This document shows, piece by piece, positions 6,332 to 7,228 of a stretch of DNA of 7,228 bases (position 1 is its first letter; each line of letters begins with the position of its first letter). A program made the translations under genes and the position numbers. This stretch comes from Lachnospiraceae bacterium UBA3821 (GTDB lineage: Bacteria > Bacillota > Clostridia > Lachnospirales > Lachnospiraceae): NCBI GenBank assembly GCA_002368865.1, contig DFDT01000220.1, positions 6,012 to 13,239 of the forward strand. The letters are read 5' to 3'. A model generated the notes under the pieces. That model was not told the origin of the DNA, searched no databases, and saw nothing but the letters and a program-made list of their open reading frames with translations.

Positions 6332-7060
6332 ATGATGACAGTACATGAGGTGAGCAAGCTTGCCGGGGTGAGTATACGCACTCTGCAATATTATGACAAG
6401 ATCGGTCTTTTGCATCCGACGGGATACACCGATGCGGGATACAGACTGTATGACGATACAGATCTGGAACGCCTTCAGCACATCTTATTGTTTCGTGAAC
6501 TGGAATTTCCCCTGAAGGACATTTCAGCGATCATTAACAGTCCGGACTTTGACAGGAACAAGGCTTTGGACCAACAGATCGAATTGCTGAGGCTCAAGAA
6601 AGAGCATATAGATAATCTGATGAACTTCGCACTTGGAATAAAATTGATTGGAGTTAAGCATATGGATTTTAAAGCATTTGACAGAAGTAAGCTGGATGAG
6701 TATTCCAAACAGGCAAAAGAGATTTACAAAAACACACCGGAGATCAAAGAGATGGAAGAAAAATTCAAAAATCGTACTAAAGAAGACGACGGTATTCTGG
6801 CAGACAGATTCCTGCTTCTTTTCAAGGAAGCCGGGGAGATAAAAGATGAGGATCCTGCATCGCCCAAAGCTCAGGACCTTATGAAAAGAATCCAGGATTT
6901 CATCACGGAGAATTTCTATACCTGTACGAAAAAGGTCTTCAGCGGTCTGGGTAAAATGTATTCCGGCGGCGGAGAGTTCACCGAGAACATCGACGCATAC
7001 GGTGGTAAAGGAACTGCGGAATTTGTCGATAAGGCAATCCAGATCTACTGTAAGGAATAA
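6332..7060 (+). CDS. MerR-family transcriptional activator with TipAS-like ligand-binding domain
   Basis: A cytoplasmic DNA-binding regulator of 242 residues. Residues 2-70 form the MerR winged helix: VHEVSKLAGVSIRTLQYYDK, then IGLLHPTGYTDAGYRLY, then a second helical part ending near IINSPDF. Residues 75-105 are the dimerising coiled coil (QQIELLRLKKEHIDNLM). Residues 120-242 resemble the all-helical TipAS domain (Pfam PF07739), ending FYTCTKKVFSGLGKMY and TENIDAYGGKGTAEFVDKAI. Length fits TipAL and Mta, about 250-260 residues. In Streptomyces TipA this domain traps thiopeptide antibiotics through a cysteine; Cys198 lies in a similar C-terminal region, but I cannot confirm that it is equivalent. 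Other TipAS-domain regulators bind diverse drugs or have unknown ligands. The gene has its own MerR-type promoter and terminator and appears monocistronic. Its other targets are not in the window, unless it acts on sequences further right. Confidence 0.93.
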   Translation: MMTVHEVSKLAGVSIRTLQYYDKIGLLHPTGYTDAGYRLYDDTDLERLQHILLFRELEFPLKDISAIINSPDFDRNKALDQQIELLRLKKEHIDNLMNFALGIKLIGVKHMDFKAFDRSKLDEYSKQAKEIYKNTPEIKEMEEKFKNRTKEDDGILADRFLLLFKEAGEIKDEDPASPKAQDLMKRIQDFITENFYTCTKKVFSGLGKMYSGGGEFTENIDAYGGKGTAEFVDKAIQIYCKE

Positions 7061-7102
7061 AGACTTTCAGGAAAAAGCGCATAGAGTATCTTGTAAGGAT
7101 CA

Positions 7103-7146
7103 GGGAGATCAGCACCGAATCAAACGGGGCAGGTCTCCCATTTTTT
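7103..7146 (+). terminator. Rho-independent terminator of the MerR gene
   Basis: GGGAGATC (7103-7110) pairs with GGTCTCCC (7132-7139), eight pairs including one G-U. The 21-base loop can form a further short stem (GC-CCG with CGG-GC). A run of six T follows at 7141-7146, then more T-rich sequence. It begins 42 bases after the stop codon. Confidence 0.85.
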
Positions 7147-7228
7147 GTTATTTTAGCAGATTGCCCTTAGCGTCAATTTTATTGATGCGTAGCTCCGAGT
7201 GAAACGAGGTTCCGGGGGATTGGGGGCA
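7147..7228. other. Intergenic right edge, no gene recognised
   Basis: No start with a ribosome binding site, RNA gene or hairpin with T-run is visible. The end is G-rich, with two GGGGG runs at 7214-7218 and 7222-7226. It might be the edge of a dispersed repeat or of a structure that continues beyond the window. Confidence 0.5.

Noticed and set aside
7002..7202. 66-codon open frame overlapping the MerR end and its terminator
   Set aside because: It is a different-frame shadow that runs through a clear terminator hairpin and has no domain or ribosome binding site.

Overview
The window looks like chromosomal DNA of a Gram-positive anaerobe of the Clostridia, most likely Lachnospiraceae. The evidence is a carbamoyl-phosphate synthase, superoxide dismutase and QueH of Firmicutes style, strong GGAGG-type ribosome binding sites, sigma-A-like promoters and U-tailed hairpin terminators. 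The family assignment is inferred from protein style; no search was run. All genes found lie on the + strand.

Layout. Positions 1-3128 hold carB, the large subunit of carbamoyl-phosphate synthase; its first codons lie left of the window. A 126-base gap follows, with a perfect 18-bp tandem duplication and a possible weak promoter. Then come a manganese-type superoxide dismutase (3255-3956) and the epoxyqueuosine reductase queH (3904-4575). These two overlap by 53 bases in different frames, so they are very probably cotranscribed. A good promoter at 4611-4639 drives a polytopic membrane protein (4682-5851) built from about four copies of the 'conserved TM helix' unit of CmpX-like mechanosensitive channel relatives. 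Directly after its stop lie the remains of a GNAT acetyltransferase (5850-6175), which has lost its N-terminus and its acetyl-CoA-binding core. A strong terminator (6210-6237) closes this part.

The right end holds a MerR-family regulator with a C-terminal TipAS-like ligand domain (6332-7060). Its promoter has the 19-bp spacer and central dyad typical of MerR-activated promoters, which suggests autoregulation. A terminator (7103-7146) follows. The last 80 or so bases hold no gene I can recognise.

The genes do not form one pathway: pyrimidine/arginine precursor synthesis (carB), oxygen defence (sod), tRNA wobble modification (queH), membrane tension or transport (channel-like protein) and drug or ligand sensing (MerR/TipA) are simply adjacent. 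I found no clearly new multi-gene system. The points most worth a second look are the double-deleted acetyltransferase with a palindrome at the junction, the long sod/queH overlap with an extended SOD tail, the duplication in the sod leader, the unusual SOD active-site surroundings and the autoregulatory MerR promoter.
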